DNA from: Rhodocyclaceae bacterium
GTDB lineage: Bacteria; Pseudomonadota; Gammaproteobacteria; Burkholderiales; Rhodocyclaceae
Length of the DNA: 5,894 bases
Direction of reading: 5' to 3'
Assembly: GCA_030682595.1 (NCBI GenBank)
Contig: JAUXNZ010000213.1
Location: forward strand, 1 to 5,894
Part shown: piece by piece, positions 5,879 to 5,894 of the stretch
How positions within the stretch are numbered: the stretch's first letter is position 1
Layout: the number at the start of each line of letters is the position of its first letter
Translations under genes and position numbers: made by a program
The notes under the pieces: model-generated
The model's database searches: none
The model's input: the letters and a program-made list of their open reading frames with translations, nothing else
Told to the model about the DNA's origin: nothing

Positions 5879-5894
5879 ATGAAAACCATCGTCA
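5879..5894 (+). CDS. murG: Start of murG (lipid II synthase), truncated by window end
   Basis: Only five codons are visible, reading MKTIV. This fits the beginning of MurG, where a short basic start leads into a hydrophobic strand and the MAGGTGGH glycine-rich loop. MurG is the peripheral membrane glycosyltransferase that adds GlcNAc to lipid I. The call rests mostly on position, because ftsW is followed by murG in the dcw cluster of most proteobacteria. No convincing Shine-Dalgarno precedes the ATG; the nearest G-rich run (5860-5866) is 12 bases away and lies partly in a repeat hairpin. The start could therefore be weak or misplaced. Confidence 0.7.

Overview
This window is an internal segment of the dcw (division and cell wall) cluster of a GC-rich Gram-negative bacterium. 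All genes are on the + strand in the order murE (3' part), murF, mraY, murD, ftsW, murG (first 16 bases only). The DNPR motif in MurE points to meso-diaminopimelate as its substrate. The roughly 389-residue MraY, the MurF and MurD sequence style, and the C-rich/G-rich dispersed repeats suggest a betaproteobacterium, possibly of the Rhodocyclales type. That placement is inferred from remembered family features, not from a search.

Layout: the end of murE occupies 1-554, murF 548-2041, mraY 2031-3200, murD 3200-4618 and ftsW 4615-5796. An 82-base gap (5797-5878) follows, and murG begins at 5879. The first four junctions are overlaps (7, 11, 1 and 4 bases), so the genes are almost certainly one transcription unit with translational coupling. 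No promoter, terminator, RNA gene, CRISPR array or insertion sequence is visible.

Function: MurD, MurE and MurF are ATP-dependent ligases that add D-Glu, meso-DAP and D-Ala-D-Ala to the UDP-MurNAc peptide. MraY transfers the finished phospho-MurNAc-pentapeptide to undecaprenyl phosphate to make lipid I, and MurG adds GlcNAc to give lipid II. FtsW, a SEDS glycosyltransferase, polymerises lipid II at the septum.

The genes are ordinary. The unusual part is a set of four dispersed C-rich/G-rich palindromic repeat elements embedded in this essential operon. One lies in frame inside murE (about 261-332) and adds about 20 residues to the ligase. One forms the last 40 codons of murF and supplies the mraY Shine-Dalgarno region within a G-quadruplex motif (1919-2030). 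One forms the last 15 codons of murD and holds the ftsW Shine-Dalgarno inside a hairpin (4571-4608). One fills the ftsW-murG gap (5801-5870). The murE and ftsW-murG copies match at 16/16 and 30/32 positions in two blocks. The murF copy shares a 16-base block with the ftsW-murG copy in reverse complement, so the elements occur in both orientations. I see no wholly new gene system. The repeats acting as both coding sequence and translation-initiation structure are the part worth following up.
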